A DNA stretch of 64,000 bases. Source: Alphaproteobacteria bacterium. GTDB taxonomy: Bacteria; Pseudomonadota; Alphaproteobacteria; TMED109. Positions 16,584 to 25,005 of this stretch are shown in pieces (positions within the stretch are counted from its first letter, which is position 1; every line of letters begins with the position of its first letter). The notes beneath the pieces are model-generated. The model ran no database searches. It saw only the letters and a list, made by a program, of their open reading frames with translations, and was not told where the DNA came from. The stretch spans positions 62,001-126,000 of the forward strand of contig JAJDWH010000024.1 of NCBI GenBank assembly GCA_022825705.1. The letters run 5' to 3'. Both the position numbers and the translations under genes were made by a program.

Positions 16584-19319
16584 TCACGGCCGGGTAAGTT
16601 TGAGTTCGATCCGCCGGTTACGACGGAGTGCCGCCGGATTGGTTTCCGAGTCGATCGGTTGGAACTCCGCGAAACCCGCAATCGAAAGCCTCTCGGGAGG
16701 CATCCCGTTGTCGAGGAGGATACGGGCGACCGCAGTGGCCCGTGCGACCGACAGCTCCCAATTGGAGGGAAACTGGTCGGTGGCAATCGGGTCAGTGTCG
16801 GTATGTCCCTCGACTTGAAGAACCCACGGTACGTCGTCGGGAATCTCCCCAGCGAGGACCTTCAAAGCGTCAGAGACCTCGGTGATTTCGCGCCGACCGT
16901 TCGGCCCAATTTCCGCGGAACCGCTGGCGAACAACACTTCGGACTGAAAGATGAAGCGATCGCCCACGATCCTCACATCCGAGCGATCGCCGAGGATGTC
17001 GCGGAGTCGTCCGAAGAACTCGGACCGATAACGCGCCAGCTCACTGACCCTGGTGGCCAAGGCGGCATTGAGGCGCTTGCCGAGCTCGACAATCTGGATT
17101 CCCTTGGCTTCACGGTCGGCCTCGGCTGCGTCCAGAAGCCGCCCGAGTTCATCCAGCCTGGCGCGGACGTCGGCCAGCTGGCGGTTCAGCAAGGTCGCCT
17201 GCTCCCTTGCTGCTACCGATAGTGCGCGCTCCTGTTCCAGGTCTGCTTCCGTCTGCAGCAGGTCCGTTCGGGCTGCTGCCGCCGCCGCCGCGAGTTCGGC
17301 CAGTCGTTCTTCCAGTTGCTCCTTGTCGAGTTCCAAATCTCGGGCCTGGTCAGACAGGCCCTGCTCCGAAGACCGAACGCGGCTGAGGCTCGCACGCAGT
17401 GCCTGCTCGCTGCCACGCAGCCGTTCGATCTCGTCCCGCAGTTCTGTTTCCTGTGCCTGCGCCTCCCCGAGCGACCGCCGCAGCGTCCTGACCTCGGATG
17501 ACAGGTCCCGGTTGCGTGTCTGCAGGCCGGTTTCCAGGGTGCCTGCTTCTTCAAGTTCCCGGGTAAGTTGCTGGAGGTCGGTGGTCAATTGCTCATTCGT
17601 CGTCTGGAGGTCCAACCCCAGCGCTTCAGCGGCCTCGAGAGAGAGCGTGAGCTCCTGAAAATCTGCACTCAGCACATCGTTCTCGGCCATTAGTTCACTG
17701 CTCCGAGCCTCCGCAACCTCAAGTGCCCGCGTGAGTTCCAGAAGTTCGGCGGACAGCGATTCGTTCTGGGTCCGGAGTTCGTCTCCGCGACTCCGGGTTT
17801 CGGCCAGAGCGCGCGACAACCGCTGGATGTCGACGTCGAGCGTTTCATTGGCGGTCTGCAGGTCGTTGCCGCGAGTTTCCGCAGCGGCGAGGGCCTGCGA
17901 CAGGCGCGTGATGTCGGCATTGAGGCCTTCGTTTTCTGTTTGGAGGTCATCGCCACGAGTTTCCGCGGCGGCCAGAGCCTGCGCCAGTCGTTGGATGCTG
18001 GCGTGGAGGTCTTCGTTTTCTGCTTGGAGGTCGTTGCCGCGAGTTTCGGCCGCGGCGAAAGCCTCAGTAAGCTGCCTGACGTTGTCCTCAAGTGATTGAT
18101 TCCGCGCCTGCAGGTCCTCGCCGTGCGTGTTGGCCGTTTCCAGGGCGCGCCGAAGCTGCTGTATGTCGCGGGCGAGCAGCTCGTTTGTGTTCTGTAACTC
18201 GTCGCCGTGGCCCTGCGCTGCTTCCAGCGCAGCGGTCAACTGCCGGATGTTGGCGTTGAGGCCCTCGTTCTCGTTCCGAAGTTCATTCCCGCGAGCTTCG
18301 GCCTCCTCAAGTGACTGTGCGAGTTGCCGAACGTCCACAACAAGGGTCTCGTTCTGGACCTGCAGGTCGTCACCACGGGTCTCGGCGCTCATGAGCGCCT
18401 GTGCCAACCGCTGGACCTCGGCATCGAGGGATTCGCTTTCTGTCTGCAGTTCGTCGCCGCGCGTCCGCGCCGCCGCCAGTTCCTGTGTGAGCTGTTGGAC
18501 CTGCGTATCGAGCGCCTCGCCGCGGGTTTGGAGGTCATCGCCGCGGGTCTGCGCTGTCGCAAGGTCCTGCGTCAAGCGCTGAACGTCGGCATCGAGGGCC
18601 TGATTCCGGGTCTGGAGGTCATCGCCGCGGGTCTGCGCCGTCGCGAGGTCTTGCGTCAATTGCTGAACGTCGGCATCGAGGGCCTGATTCCGGGCCTGGA
18701 GGTCGTCGCCGCGGGTCTGCGCCGTCGCCAGTTTCTGCGTGAGTTGCGTCACATCTTCGGAAAGAGAATCGTTTTGGTTCTTCAGGTCTGCAGCGAGCGT
18801 CTCGGTTTCCTGTACCAGTTGTGTGAGTCGTCGGACATCTGCCGCCAGGGCGTCATTCTGGGCCTGTCGATTTGCAGCGAGGGTTTCGGCGGCCGCGAGC
18901 GACTGCGTGAGTTCGCGAACCTGGAGGGTCAGTTGCTCGTTTCTCGTCTCCAGGTCTTGCCCGAGGGCTTCAGCGGCCTGAAGCGACTCGGTGAGGAGTC
19001 GGACTTCATCGCTGAGGCGGACGTTGGCTCCCCGCAGGTTGCTGACCTGAGCCTTGGAGTCATTGAGCGATTGGGTGAGATCGAGGACATTCTCGGACAG
19101 TTCGGCGTTCTGGGTTTCCTCCCGGGCAAGTTGCGCTGTCAGCGCGTCCATCTGGGTGGTCAGTGACTGCAGTTCCGCATCCCGCCCCTTTAGCAGCAAC
19201 CCCAGCGCAAACTCGGACAGGACAAAGATCGCAAGCAGAAAAACGAGGACGAGCAGTAATGTTGAGATACCGTCGACAAAGCCCGGCCAGATATTGGGAG
19301 ATTGGCGTCGCGTGGGCAC
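16584..19319 (-). CDS. MotB-like inner-membrane protein with giant coiled-coil repeat stalk and C-terminal OmpA domain
   Basis: A 911-residue protein. Residues 13-43 hold one membrane helix introduced by WPGFVDGIST; D16 sits where MotB carries its proton-binding aspartate. Residues 44-80 begin a coiled coil. Residues 81-640 are twenty contiguous 28-residue repeats with consensus close to LTQALAAAETRGDDLQTEN, then a second half ending in D-V-Q-R-like residues. Residues 641-770 are further coiled coil, and 785-911 an OmpA/MotB domain (LFASGSAEI, QVEGHTDTDPI, NRRIELKL) expected to bind peptidoglycan. Similar alphaproteobacterial proteins, as I recall them, are about 340 residues with only a short stalk, so the repeat array is an expansion. 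The gene lies nine bases downstream of a MotA/TolQ/ExbB-type channel gene, implying one proton-driven complex. Its cellular role is unknown. Confidence 0.85.
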   Translation of the reverse strand: MPTRRQSPNIWPGFVDGISTLLLVLVFLLAIFVLSEFALGLLLKGRDAELQSLTTQMDALTAQLAREETQNAELSENVLDLTQSLNDSKAQVSNLRGANVRLSDEVRLLTESLQAAEALGQDLETRNEQLTLQVRELTQSLAAAETLAANRQAQNDALAADVRRLTQLVQETETLAADLKNQNDSLSEDVTQLTQKLATAQTRGDDLQARNQALDADVQQLTQDLATAQTRGDDLQTRNQALDADVQRLTQDLATAQTRGDDLQTRGEALDTQVQQLTQELAAARTRGDELQTESESLDAEVQRLAQALMSAETRGDDLQVQNETLVVDVRQLAQSLEEAEARGNELRNENEGLNANIRQLTAALEAAQGHGDELQNTNELLARDIQQLRRALETANTHGEDLQARNQSLEDNVRQLTEAFAAAETRGNDLQAENEDLHASIQRLAQALAAAETRGDDLQTENEGLNADITRLSQALAAAETRGNDLQTANETLDVDIQRLSRALAETRSRGDELRTQNESLSAELLELTRALEVAEARSSELMAENDVLSADFQELTLSLEAAEALGLDLQTTNEQLTTDLQQLTRELEEAGTLETGLQTRNRDLSSEVRTLRRSLGEAQAQETELRDEIERLRGSEQALRASLSRVRSSEQGLSDQARDLELDKEQLEERLAELAAAAAAARTDLLQTEADLEQERALSVAAREQATLLNRQLADVRARLDELGRLLDAAEADREAKGIQIVELGKRLNAALATRVSELARYRSEFFGRLRDILGDRSDVRIVGDRFIFQSEVLFASGSAEIGPNGRREITEVSDALKVLAGEIPDDVPWVLQVEGHTDTDPIATDQFPSNWELSVARATAVARILLDNGMPPERLSIAGFAEFQPIDSETNPAALRRNRRIELKLTRP
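17400..19079 (-). repeat. Twenty tandem 84-bp units encoding 28-residue coiled-coil repeats
   Basis: The array is in frame throughout the MotB-like gene (residues 81-640), with no unit of different length. Hydrophobic positions fall at 1, 5, 8, 12, 15, 19, 22 and 26 of each unit, an unbroken heptad pattern of four heptads. Position 12 is mostly glycine and position 19 mostly asparagine, both at core 'a' sites. Units 5-7 are almost identical in protein and DNA (about 18490-18740), indicating recent duplication; the outer units are more diverged. Confidence 0.9.
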
Positions 19320-19328
19320 GCCGCAGGC

Positions 19329-20543
19329 TCAGCGCTTGGACCGCGCCTGATCGGTACTGCGCGACTTTGCCTCGGGCTTGGCTGCTGCCGACGAAGTGCG
19401 TCGCGTCGTTTTCGAAGTAGCCCTGGTCGGTTTGGACTCCGGCACGGAAGTACTCAGGGTGCGTGCGAGCAGCTTGATTTCGCCGCGCACGCCTTGGAGA
19501 AAAGCCTCCTGACCGGCGGCGTTCGCTTCAACCAAGCGCTTGAGGTTCGAATCCACGCTGCGCAGATGCGCCAAGGAGTGTTCGTCAAGATTGCCGCCGG
19601 TGTCGACGATGCGTTCAATCTGCCGAACAACGGACGACTGATTGCTTCGCAGCTGATCTCCGAGGGCCGCAATCTGGGTGGCGATGGAGGACATCGACTC
19701 GCTGACGTTGCGACGTTCATTCTCTCCCCGGACCAGCGCTTTCTGGAGTTCATCGATGCTTTCCGCAGTCTGCTCGAGCAGCGCCTGCACGTAGACAGGA
19801 ACCGGAGTGTGTCCCAGCTCCAACTCGCTGCCGCTCCCTGCAGAAACGTGTGCCCGGCGAGCAAGCCACTCTTCAAGATCCAGGTAGAAGCGATTCTGCG
19901 CCTGGGCAACCTGCAGGTCGAGGAAACCAAGGACCAGCGAGCCCGCAAGTCCGAACAGCGACGAACTGAACGCAGTACCCATGCCGGCCAGAGGCTCGGT
20001 CAGCCCCGCCTTCAATGATCCGAAGATCGACGCGACGTCCCCGCCTTCACTGATCGAGAGATTGCCGATGACGGCGCCGAACGAGCTAACCGTCTGGAGC
20101 AGCCCCCAGAATGTCCCCAACAACCCCAGGAAGATCAGTAGCCCGATCATGTAGCGGGAAATGTCGCGGGTCTCGTCCAGCCGAAAGTTCACCTGGTCAA
20201 GCAGCGAGCGCATGGAGAGCGCGGAGATCAGCGGTCGCGAAGTCTTGGTCTGTTCGGTGAACGTGCGCGCAATCGGGGCAAGCAGATTGGGCGGCCGCGC
20301 GTTGGCGATGCTGACACTCATGCCGGACGCGTAGCGCTCCAGCCAGCGGATTTCGGGAACCAGCGCCAGGACCTGGCGAAACGAGTACGCAATGCCGATT
20401 ACCAGCACACCTGCGATGAGCCCGTTGAGCGCGGGATTGGCGTTAAACGCCTCCCTGAGCGTCGGCAGCAGCAGCGATGCCAGGCCGCCGGACACCACGA
20501 CGAACACGACCATGCGAATCAGGAATCGGTGGGGGCTATGCAC
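19329..20543 (-). CDS. MotA/TolQ/ExbB-type proton-channel protein
   Basis: A 404-residue membrane protein with helices near residues 8-28, 38-58, 130-152 and 178-212. The last two contain the family core: LLIFLGLLGTFWGLLQTV followed by the glycine- and threonine-rich helix from GLTEPLAGMGTAFSSSLFG to GLAGSLVLGFLD. A cytoplasmic or peripheral helical tail (about 250-370) ends in a Lys/Arg/Ser-rich segment. Proteins of this family form pentamers around a dimer of a MotB/TolR/ExbD partner and convert proton flow into movement; the partner here is the adjacent MotB-like gene, nine bases downstream. It is not the flagellar MotA, TolQ or ExbB by context: no flagellar, tol or tonB genes are near. 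Confidence 0.87.
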   Translation of the reverse strand: MHSPHRFLIRMVVFVVVSGGLASLLLPTLREAFNANPALNGLIAGVLVIGIAYSFRQVLALVPEIRWLERYASGMSVSIANARPPNLLAPIARTFTEQTKTSRPLISALSMRSLLDQVNFRLDETRDISRYMIGLLIFLGLLGTFWGLLQTVSSFGAVIGNLSISEGGDVASIFGSLKAGLTEPLAGMGTAFSSSLFGLAGSLVLGFLDLQVAQAQNRFYLDLEEWLARRAHVSAGSGSELELGHTPVPVYVQALLEQTAESIDELQKALVRGENERRNVSESMSSIATQIAALGDQLRSNQSSVVRQIERIVDTGGNLDEHSLAHLRSVDSNLKRLVEANAAGQEAFLQGVRGEIKLLARTLSTSVPESKPTRATSKTTRRTSSAAAKPEAKSRSTDQARSKR

Positions 20544-20903
20544 GGTTGATTCCCGCTAGTTGGGCTGAGGCCGACCCAACAGTGGTCGACCCGCGAATGA
20601 GGCGGGACACATCTGACGGACAACAGTCTCGCTGCCAGATGGCGCGCGCGGCCGCGATCGGCCCAGCATGTCCAACGCGAACAGTACCTGACGAAATGGC
20701 AGAAAAATTTGGAAAGATCAAGCTGAGCCGGGTCTGTCGGCGGTATGGTTTGTCCGATGGAAACGACGCTGGTGGCAGGTGCCGAGGGAGCGGCGCGGCA
20801 ACTCTCCCTGGATCGCCGCCGCAGGCCTCCGTCTGATGCGCATCGACCCGGTGTCCCGGGGCGAGCACGGCCGGCATGAACCCCTGCGCGCTTGATGTCA
20901 TCG
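20544..20903. other. Intergenic region between suhB and the channel gene
   Basis: About 360 bases with no recognised gene. A 46-codon frame starting at the ATG at 20697 on the plus strand has no ribosome-binding site and no recognisable product. No convincing promoter or terminator was found. Confidence 0.35.
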
Positions 20904-21704
20904 TCAGACTTGTCGTTCAGCCTCCGCCAAGCAGTCTTGCAGAGCAATCGCGATGTCGGGAGTACCAGCCACCACATCTCCAGTGATCAGCGGAGAGGAA
21001 TTCCTGCGCAGCCCGACGACTGAACCGCCTGCTTCGGTCACACACAGCATGCCCCCTGCGATGTCCCAAGGGTTCAGGCCGGTTTCCCAGTACCCGTCAA
21101 CGCGGCCGGAAGCCACGTAGCACAGGTCGAGCGCAGCGGCACCGAACCGGCGAAGTCCGGCCACTCGCTGCATGATCCGACGCTGGCGGGAAAGATGCAG
21201 GTCGTGCGCGCCGCGGCTCCTGTGCGGCAGACCGAGTGCGATGACCGCTCCGTCGAGGGTGGTGCGCGGCGTGATGCGGAGACGCCGGTCGTTCACGTAG
21301 GCGCCGCGGCCTTTTTCCGCCCAGTAGGCTTCATGCTTGATGGGATCGAGAACGAATGCACCGACGATCGTGCCCGCTCGTTCCAGGGCGATCGAAATCG
21401 CGAAGTGCGGTATCCCTCGCAGGAAATTCAGGGTGCCGTCGACCGGGTCGACGATCCACCGGTGTTCACCGTCGCCCGCCTCCTCCAGGCCTTCCTCCAT
21501 GAGAAAACCGTAGCCGGGCCGCGCGCGCGAAAGCTCGCGGTGCAAGATTTCCTGGGTTCGTAGGTCCGCAGATGTAACGAAGTTGTCGGGCCCCTTGAGA
21601 GAGACCTGGAGGTTTTCGATTTCGCCGAAATCACGGCGGAGCGGGCGGGCCGCCTTCTCGGCAGCGCCCGACATGACGTTGATGATGGCAGTCGGGTAGG
21701 GCAC
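20904..21704 (-). CDS. suhB: Inositol-monophosphatase-family protein (SuhB type)
   Basis: A 266-residue Li-sensitive Mg-dependent phosphatase of the IMPase superfamily. The metal-binding motifs are IVDPVDGTLNFLRGIPHF (the DPxDGTxN signature) and NPWDIAGGMLCVTEAGG near the C-terminus. SuhB hydrolyses inositol-1-phosphate in vitro; in bacteria it also acts in rRNA transcription antitermination. The start is a GTG at 21704; the region after it (INVMSGAAEKAARPLRRDFG) matches the N-terminus of alphaproteobacterial SuhB proteins, which supports it over the internal ATG at 21674. The gene follows efp by 18 bases, a common alphaproteobacterial pair. Confidence 0.92.
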   Translation of the reverse strand: MPYPTAIINVMSGAAEKAARPLRRDFGEIENLQVSLKGPDNFVTSADLRTQEILHRELSRARPGYGFLMEEGLEEAGDGEHRWIVDPVDGTLNFLRGIPHFAISIALERAGTIVGAFVLDPIKHEAYWAEKGRGAYVNDRRLRITPRTTLDGAVIALGLPHRSRGAHDLHLSRQRRIMQRVAGLRRFGAAALDLCYVASGRVDGYWETGLNPWDIAGGMLCVTEAGGSVVGLRRNSSPLITGDVVAGTPDIAIALQDCLAEAERQV

Positions 21705-21722
21705 GGCTGGCGGCCACGCGTC

Positions 21723-22289
21723 CTACGACTTGGCTCGTTCTACGTATGCCCCGTCGAGCGTGTTGACGACGACGCGGGTGCCGGTTTCCACGTGCGGCGG
21801 CACCATGGTCCGAACACCGTTGTCAAGCACGGCAGGTTTGAATGAGCTCGAGGCGGTCTGGCCCTTGACAACCGCTTCGGTCTCCGTGATGACCGCAATC
21901 GCCGTGTCCGGGAGCCGGATCGCGACCGGCTTGTCCCCCGCGTACTCGACCGTGACATCCATGCCGTCCTGCAGGAAAGGCAAGGCATCGCCGACCATGG
22001 CTGCAGGAAACTCCGACTGGTCATAGGTCGTCGTGTCCATGAGCGTGACGGTGCTCCCGTCGCCGAAAAGGTACTGATACGAGCGGCCTTCGATGTACAG
22101 CCGTTCCAGGTTTTCCGCGGCGCGAAACCGCTCGTTCAACTTGCTGCCGTTTTCAAGGTTGCGGAGTTCCAGCTGGGCGTAGGCGCCGCCCTTGCCGGTC
22201 CGGACCGCCTGCTTCCGTACCACGCGCCAGATGCTGCCCAAGTGTTCAATCACCATGCCGGGGCCGGCTTCGTTTCCCTTGATGCGCAT
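21723..22289 (-). CDS. efp: Translation elongation factor P
   Basis: EF-P binds ribosomes stalled at proline runs and stimulates peptide-bond formation. The 188-residue protein has the KOW-like N domain and two OB domains. The modified-lysine loop reads RTGKGGAY with the target lysine at K33, matching the position lysylated by EpmA in many bacteria; no epmA or epmB lies in this window. The C-terminal domain ends in the usual VNTLDGAYVERAKS. The gene is divergent from the glyoxalase II-like gene and leads the efp-suhB pair. Confidence 0.96.
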   Translation of the reverse strand: MRIKGNEAGPGMVIEHLGSIWRVVRKQAVRTGKGGAYAQLELRNLENGSKLNERFRAAENLERLYIEGRSYQYLFGDGSTVTLMDTTTYDQSEFPAAMVGDALPFLQDGMDVTVEYAGDKPVAIRLPDTAIAVITETEAVVKGQTASSSFKPAVLDNGVRTMVPPHVETGTRVVVNTLDGAYVERAKS

Positions 22290-22449
22290 CGCCTATTTCC
22301 GCATTGGTCGGAGGGAGGAACGTACCGGCCAAAGTGCGGGGCGGCAACCGCGGTCCCAGGGTTCTGAGGCAAGGCCATTTCCACCGTCCACCACCGCTTT
22401 CGGTGCGATCGAAGCTGCATCTTTTCCGACCGGGATCGGCGGAGTGCCC

Positions 22450-22455
22450 TATAAT
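22450..22455 (+). promoter_or_regulatory. Perfect TATAAT box upstream of the glyoxalase II-like gene
   Basis: A consensus -10 hexamer lies 38 bases before the ATG at 22493, giving a leader of about 30 bases. The matching -35 is poor (CGACCG at 17-base spacing), so activity might need an activator. Confidence 0.45.
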
Positions 22456-22492
22456 TTGCTCTTCGTATCTGCAGCCGTTGATCGGAGTTGAG

Positions 22493-23284
22493 ATGCAGGT
22501 CGCACAAATCTACACCGACAATGCTTACCGCAATTTCAACTACCTGATCGCGTGCGAAGAAACCGGCGAAGCGCTCGCCGTGGATCCGTTGGCGGCAGAC
22601 CTGTGCCTGGCCGAAGCCGAACGCCGCGGTTGGACCATTACGAAATTCGTCAACACGCATGAGCACTTGGACCACACCGGGGGCAACGCCCGCATGCGGG
22701 AGGCCACCGGGGCCACGCTGTATGCCCATGCAGGTGCCGGCGCTTCCATCGAAGGCATCGATGTGGCGCTCAAGGCGGGGGATTCCATCCGGGTCGGCCG
22801 GTCCGTGGAGCTGGAAGCTCTGGATACGCCCGGCCACACGATGAGCCATGTCTGCCTTCTTGCACACGCAGACCAGCCGTCGCTGTTCTCCGGCGATACC
22901 CTGTTCAACGCTGGCGCCGGCAATTGCCACAACGGCGGCCATCCCAAGGAGCTGTATCAGACGTTTCGCACGATCATCGCGAAGCTGTCCGACGACGTGA
23001 CCGTGTATCCGGGACACGATTACCTGGAACACAACCTCGGTTTCACGCTCAACCGCGAACCCGGCAATGTGCGGGCGCAGTCCTTGCTTGAGGAAGTACG
23101 TGGACGGGACCCCCACCAGGCTGTTCCCACCAGCCTCGGTCTCGAACGGGAGATCAACGTCTTCCTGCGCCTTGACCAGCCGGAAGTGATGGCCCGATTG
23201 CTCGACGGAGAAGCCGGCCCGGCGACCGGCCTTGATGAGGAAGCAGTGTTCCTGGCGCTTCGCGACCTTCGGAATGTCTGGTGA
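22493..23284 (+). CDS. Metallo-beta-lactamase-fold hydrolase, hydroxyacylglutathione hydrolase-like
   Basis: A 263-residue metallo-beta-lactamase-fold enzyme. The binuclear metal site is THEHLDHTGG (about residues 55-64), with further ligands in DTPGHTMSHV, FSGDTLFNAGAG (bridging Asp) and YPGHDY. The layout and the C-terminal helical region match glyoxalase II, which hydrolyses S-lactoylglutathione to lactate and glutathione in methylglyoxal detoxification; the loop GAGNCHNGGHPKELYQTF departs from the classical GloB loop, so another thioester or a persulfide is possible. The ATG at 22493 is preceded by GGAG and begins MQVAQIYTDNAYRN, the natural N-terminal strand; the upstream open frame is not conserved-looking. 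It ends nine bases from the convergent pntB stop. Confidence 0.82.
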   Translation: MQVAQIYTDNAYRNFNYLIACEETGEALAVDPLAADLCLAEAERRGWTITKFVNTHEHLDHTGGNARMREATGATLYAHAGAGASIEGIDVALKAGDSIRVGRSVELEALDTPGHTMSHVCLLAHADQPSLFSGDTLFNAGAGNCHNGGHPKELYQTFRTIIAKLSDDVTVYPGHDYLEHNLGFTLNREPGNVRAQSLLEEVRGRDPHQAVPTSLGLEREINVFLRLDQPEVMARLLDGEAGPATGLDEEAVFLALRDLRNVW

Positions 23285-23293
23285 ACGCTTGAT

Positions 23294-24682
23294 CTAACGC
23301 AGCGTCCGGACGATTTCCTCGACCATCTTCTTGGCGTCCCCGAACAGCATCAGCGTGTTGTCAGCATAGAAGACGGCGTTGTCGATTCCGGCGTAGCCGG
23401 GCGCCAGGCTCCGCTTCACGAACAGCACGGTCTTCGACTGCTCCACGTCCAGGATCGGCATGCCCGCAATGGGGCTGCTCGGATCGGTCCGGGCAGCGGG
23501 ATTGGTGATGTCGTTGGCGCCGATCACGAAGGCGACGTCGGTTGCCGAAAAATCGCTGTTGATCTCTTCTAGTTCGAACACGTCCTCGTAGGGAACGGTG
23601 GCCTCCGCGAGCAGGACGTTCATGTGCCCCGGCATCCGGCCGGCCACGGGGTGGATCGCGTAGCGAACGGTCACACCCTTGTCCTTCAAGAGGTCCGCCA
23701 TTTCGCGCAGCGCATGCTGCGCTTGCGCGACGGCCATGCCGTACCCGGGCACGATGATCACACCCGAGGCATTGCCCATGATGAAGGCGGCGTCGTCCGC
23801 GTTGCCGCCCTTCGCCGACCGGTCGCCCTGATCAGCTGCGGCCGCATCGCCCTCCTGGCCAAACCCGCCCAGGATGACGGACAGGAACGGCCGGTTCATG
23901 GCTCGGCACATGATGTAGGACAGGATGGCCCCGGAACTGCCGACCAGCGCCCCGACGATGATCAGCGCGGTGTTTTGCAGCGTGAAGCCGATGCCCGCCG
24001 CCGCCCAGCCCGAGTACGAGTTCAGCATGGAGACCACGACCGGCATGTCCGCGCCGCCAATCGGAATGATCAACAGGACCCCGATGGCCAGGGCGAGGCC
24101 GGTCATGACGCCGAACCAGACCACGTTCTCGTCGCCAACAAACAGCGCGATCAGGGCGATGATCGCGATCCCGAGCAGCAGGTTCAGTGGATGTTGCAGG
24201 GGGAATACCGTCGGCGAGCCGCTGACCAGCCCTTGAAGCTTGAGGAAGGCCACAACGGAGCCGGTGAATGTCACCGCGCCGATGACGACTCCGAGCGCCA
24301 TTTCGACCCGGCTGGCAAGGTGGATGGAACCAGCGGAACCGATTCCGTACGCATCGGGTGCGAACAGTGCCGCCCACGCGACCAGCACGGCCGCGATTCC
24401 GACGAGGCTGTGGAATGCCGCCACGAGCTGCGGCATCGCCTTCATTTCGATGCGGAGCGCGATTGCTGCACCGACGACGGCCCCGCATCCGCCAGCCACC
24501 GCCGTCCAGCCCAGCTGACTCATGCCGGGCTGCAAGAGCGTGGTGATGATGGCGATGGCCATGCCGGCCATACCGAACAGGTTTCCGCGCCGCGCGCTTT
24601 CGGGCGACGACAGTCCCTTCAGGGCGAGGATGAAGCAGACCGCTGCGCCCAGGTAGAGCAGGGCAGCGACATTGGCAGTCAC
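23294..24682 (-). CDS. pntB: NAD(P) transhydrogenase subunit beta
   Basis: The membrane and NADP(H)-binding subunit of the proton-translocating transhydrogenase, which makes NADPH from NADH using the proton-motive force. About nine membrane helices (roughly residues 1-260) precede the dIII domain with [35 protein letters not shown] and [11 protein letters not shown], which bind NADP. The start is the GTG at 24682, which overlaps the pntAB stop as GTGA and begins [15 protein letters not shown]; a longer open frame upstream lies within pntAB and is not used. The length is 462 residues, standard for PntB. Confidence 0.96.
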   Translation of the reverse strand: MTANVAALLYLGAAVCFILALKGLSSPESARRGNLFGMAGMAIAIITTLLQPGMSQLGWTAVAGGCGAVVGAAIALRIEMKAMPQLVAAFHSLVGIAAVLVAWAALFAPDAYGIGSAGSIHLASRVEMALGVVIGAVTFTGSVVAFLKLQGLVSGSPTVFPLQHPLNLLLGIAIIALIALFVGDENVVWFGVMTGLALAIGVLLIIPIGGADMPVVVSMLNSYSGWAAAGIGFTLQNTALIIVGALVGSSGAILSYIMCRAMNRPFLSVILGGFGQEGDAAAADQGDRSAKGGNADDAAFIMGNASGVIIVPGYGMAVAQAQHALREMADLLKDKGVTVRYAIHPVAGRMPGHMNVLLAEATVPYEDVFELEEINSDFSATDVAFVIGANDITNPAARTDPSSPIAGMPILDVEQSKTVLFVKRSLAPGYAGIDNAVFYADNTLMLFGDAKKMVEEIVRTLR

Positions 24683-25005
24683 GAGCGGCCCCGCGGTTCC
24701 TTGCGCCGGAACATGCCCAGCATGCGCTGCGTGACGATGAACCCGCCGAAGATGTTGACCGCCGCCAGGCCGGTGGCCACGACACCCAGCCACTGCGCGG
24801 TCGACAGCGAACCCGCCGCGCCCACGTCTTCGTCAGGAGCGATCCCCAGCGCGATGAGGGCTCCGACCACAATGATCCCCGAGATGGCATTGGTCACCGA
24901 CATCAGCGGGGTATGCAGTGCCGGCGTCACGGACCACACGACGTAGTATCCGACAAACACGGCCAGGACAAAGATCGTGATGTTGATGATGGTTGGATCA
25001 GCCAT
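24679..25005 (-). CDS. pntAB: NAD(P) transhydrogenase subunit alpha, membrane part
   Basis: A 108-residue protein with three to four membrane helices (about residues 7-28, 37-56 and 70-90), including [22 protein letters not shown]. It supplies the membrane segment that in E. coli is fused to PntA; the split three-subunit arrangement is typical of alphaproteobacteria. It overlaps pntAA by eight bases and pntB by four. Confidence 0.95.
   Translation of the reverse strand: MADPTIINITIFVLAVFVGYYVVWSVTPALHTPLMSVTNAISGIIVVGALIALGIAPDEDVGAAGSLSTAQWLGVVATGLAAVNIFGGFIVTQRMLGMFRRKEPRGRS

Noticed and set aside
16584..20543. Zorya anti-phage defence (ZorA/ZorB-like pair)
   Set aside because: ZorA/ZorB are also MotA/MotB-like, but in Zorya the long tail is on the ZorA side and ZorC, ZorD or ZorE genes accompany them; here the long region is in the MotB-like partner and no defence gene flanks the pair.
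24683..24793. N-terminal extension of PntB
   Set aside because: It lies within pntAB and is not hydrophobic; the GTGA overlap gives the standard PntB length.
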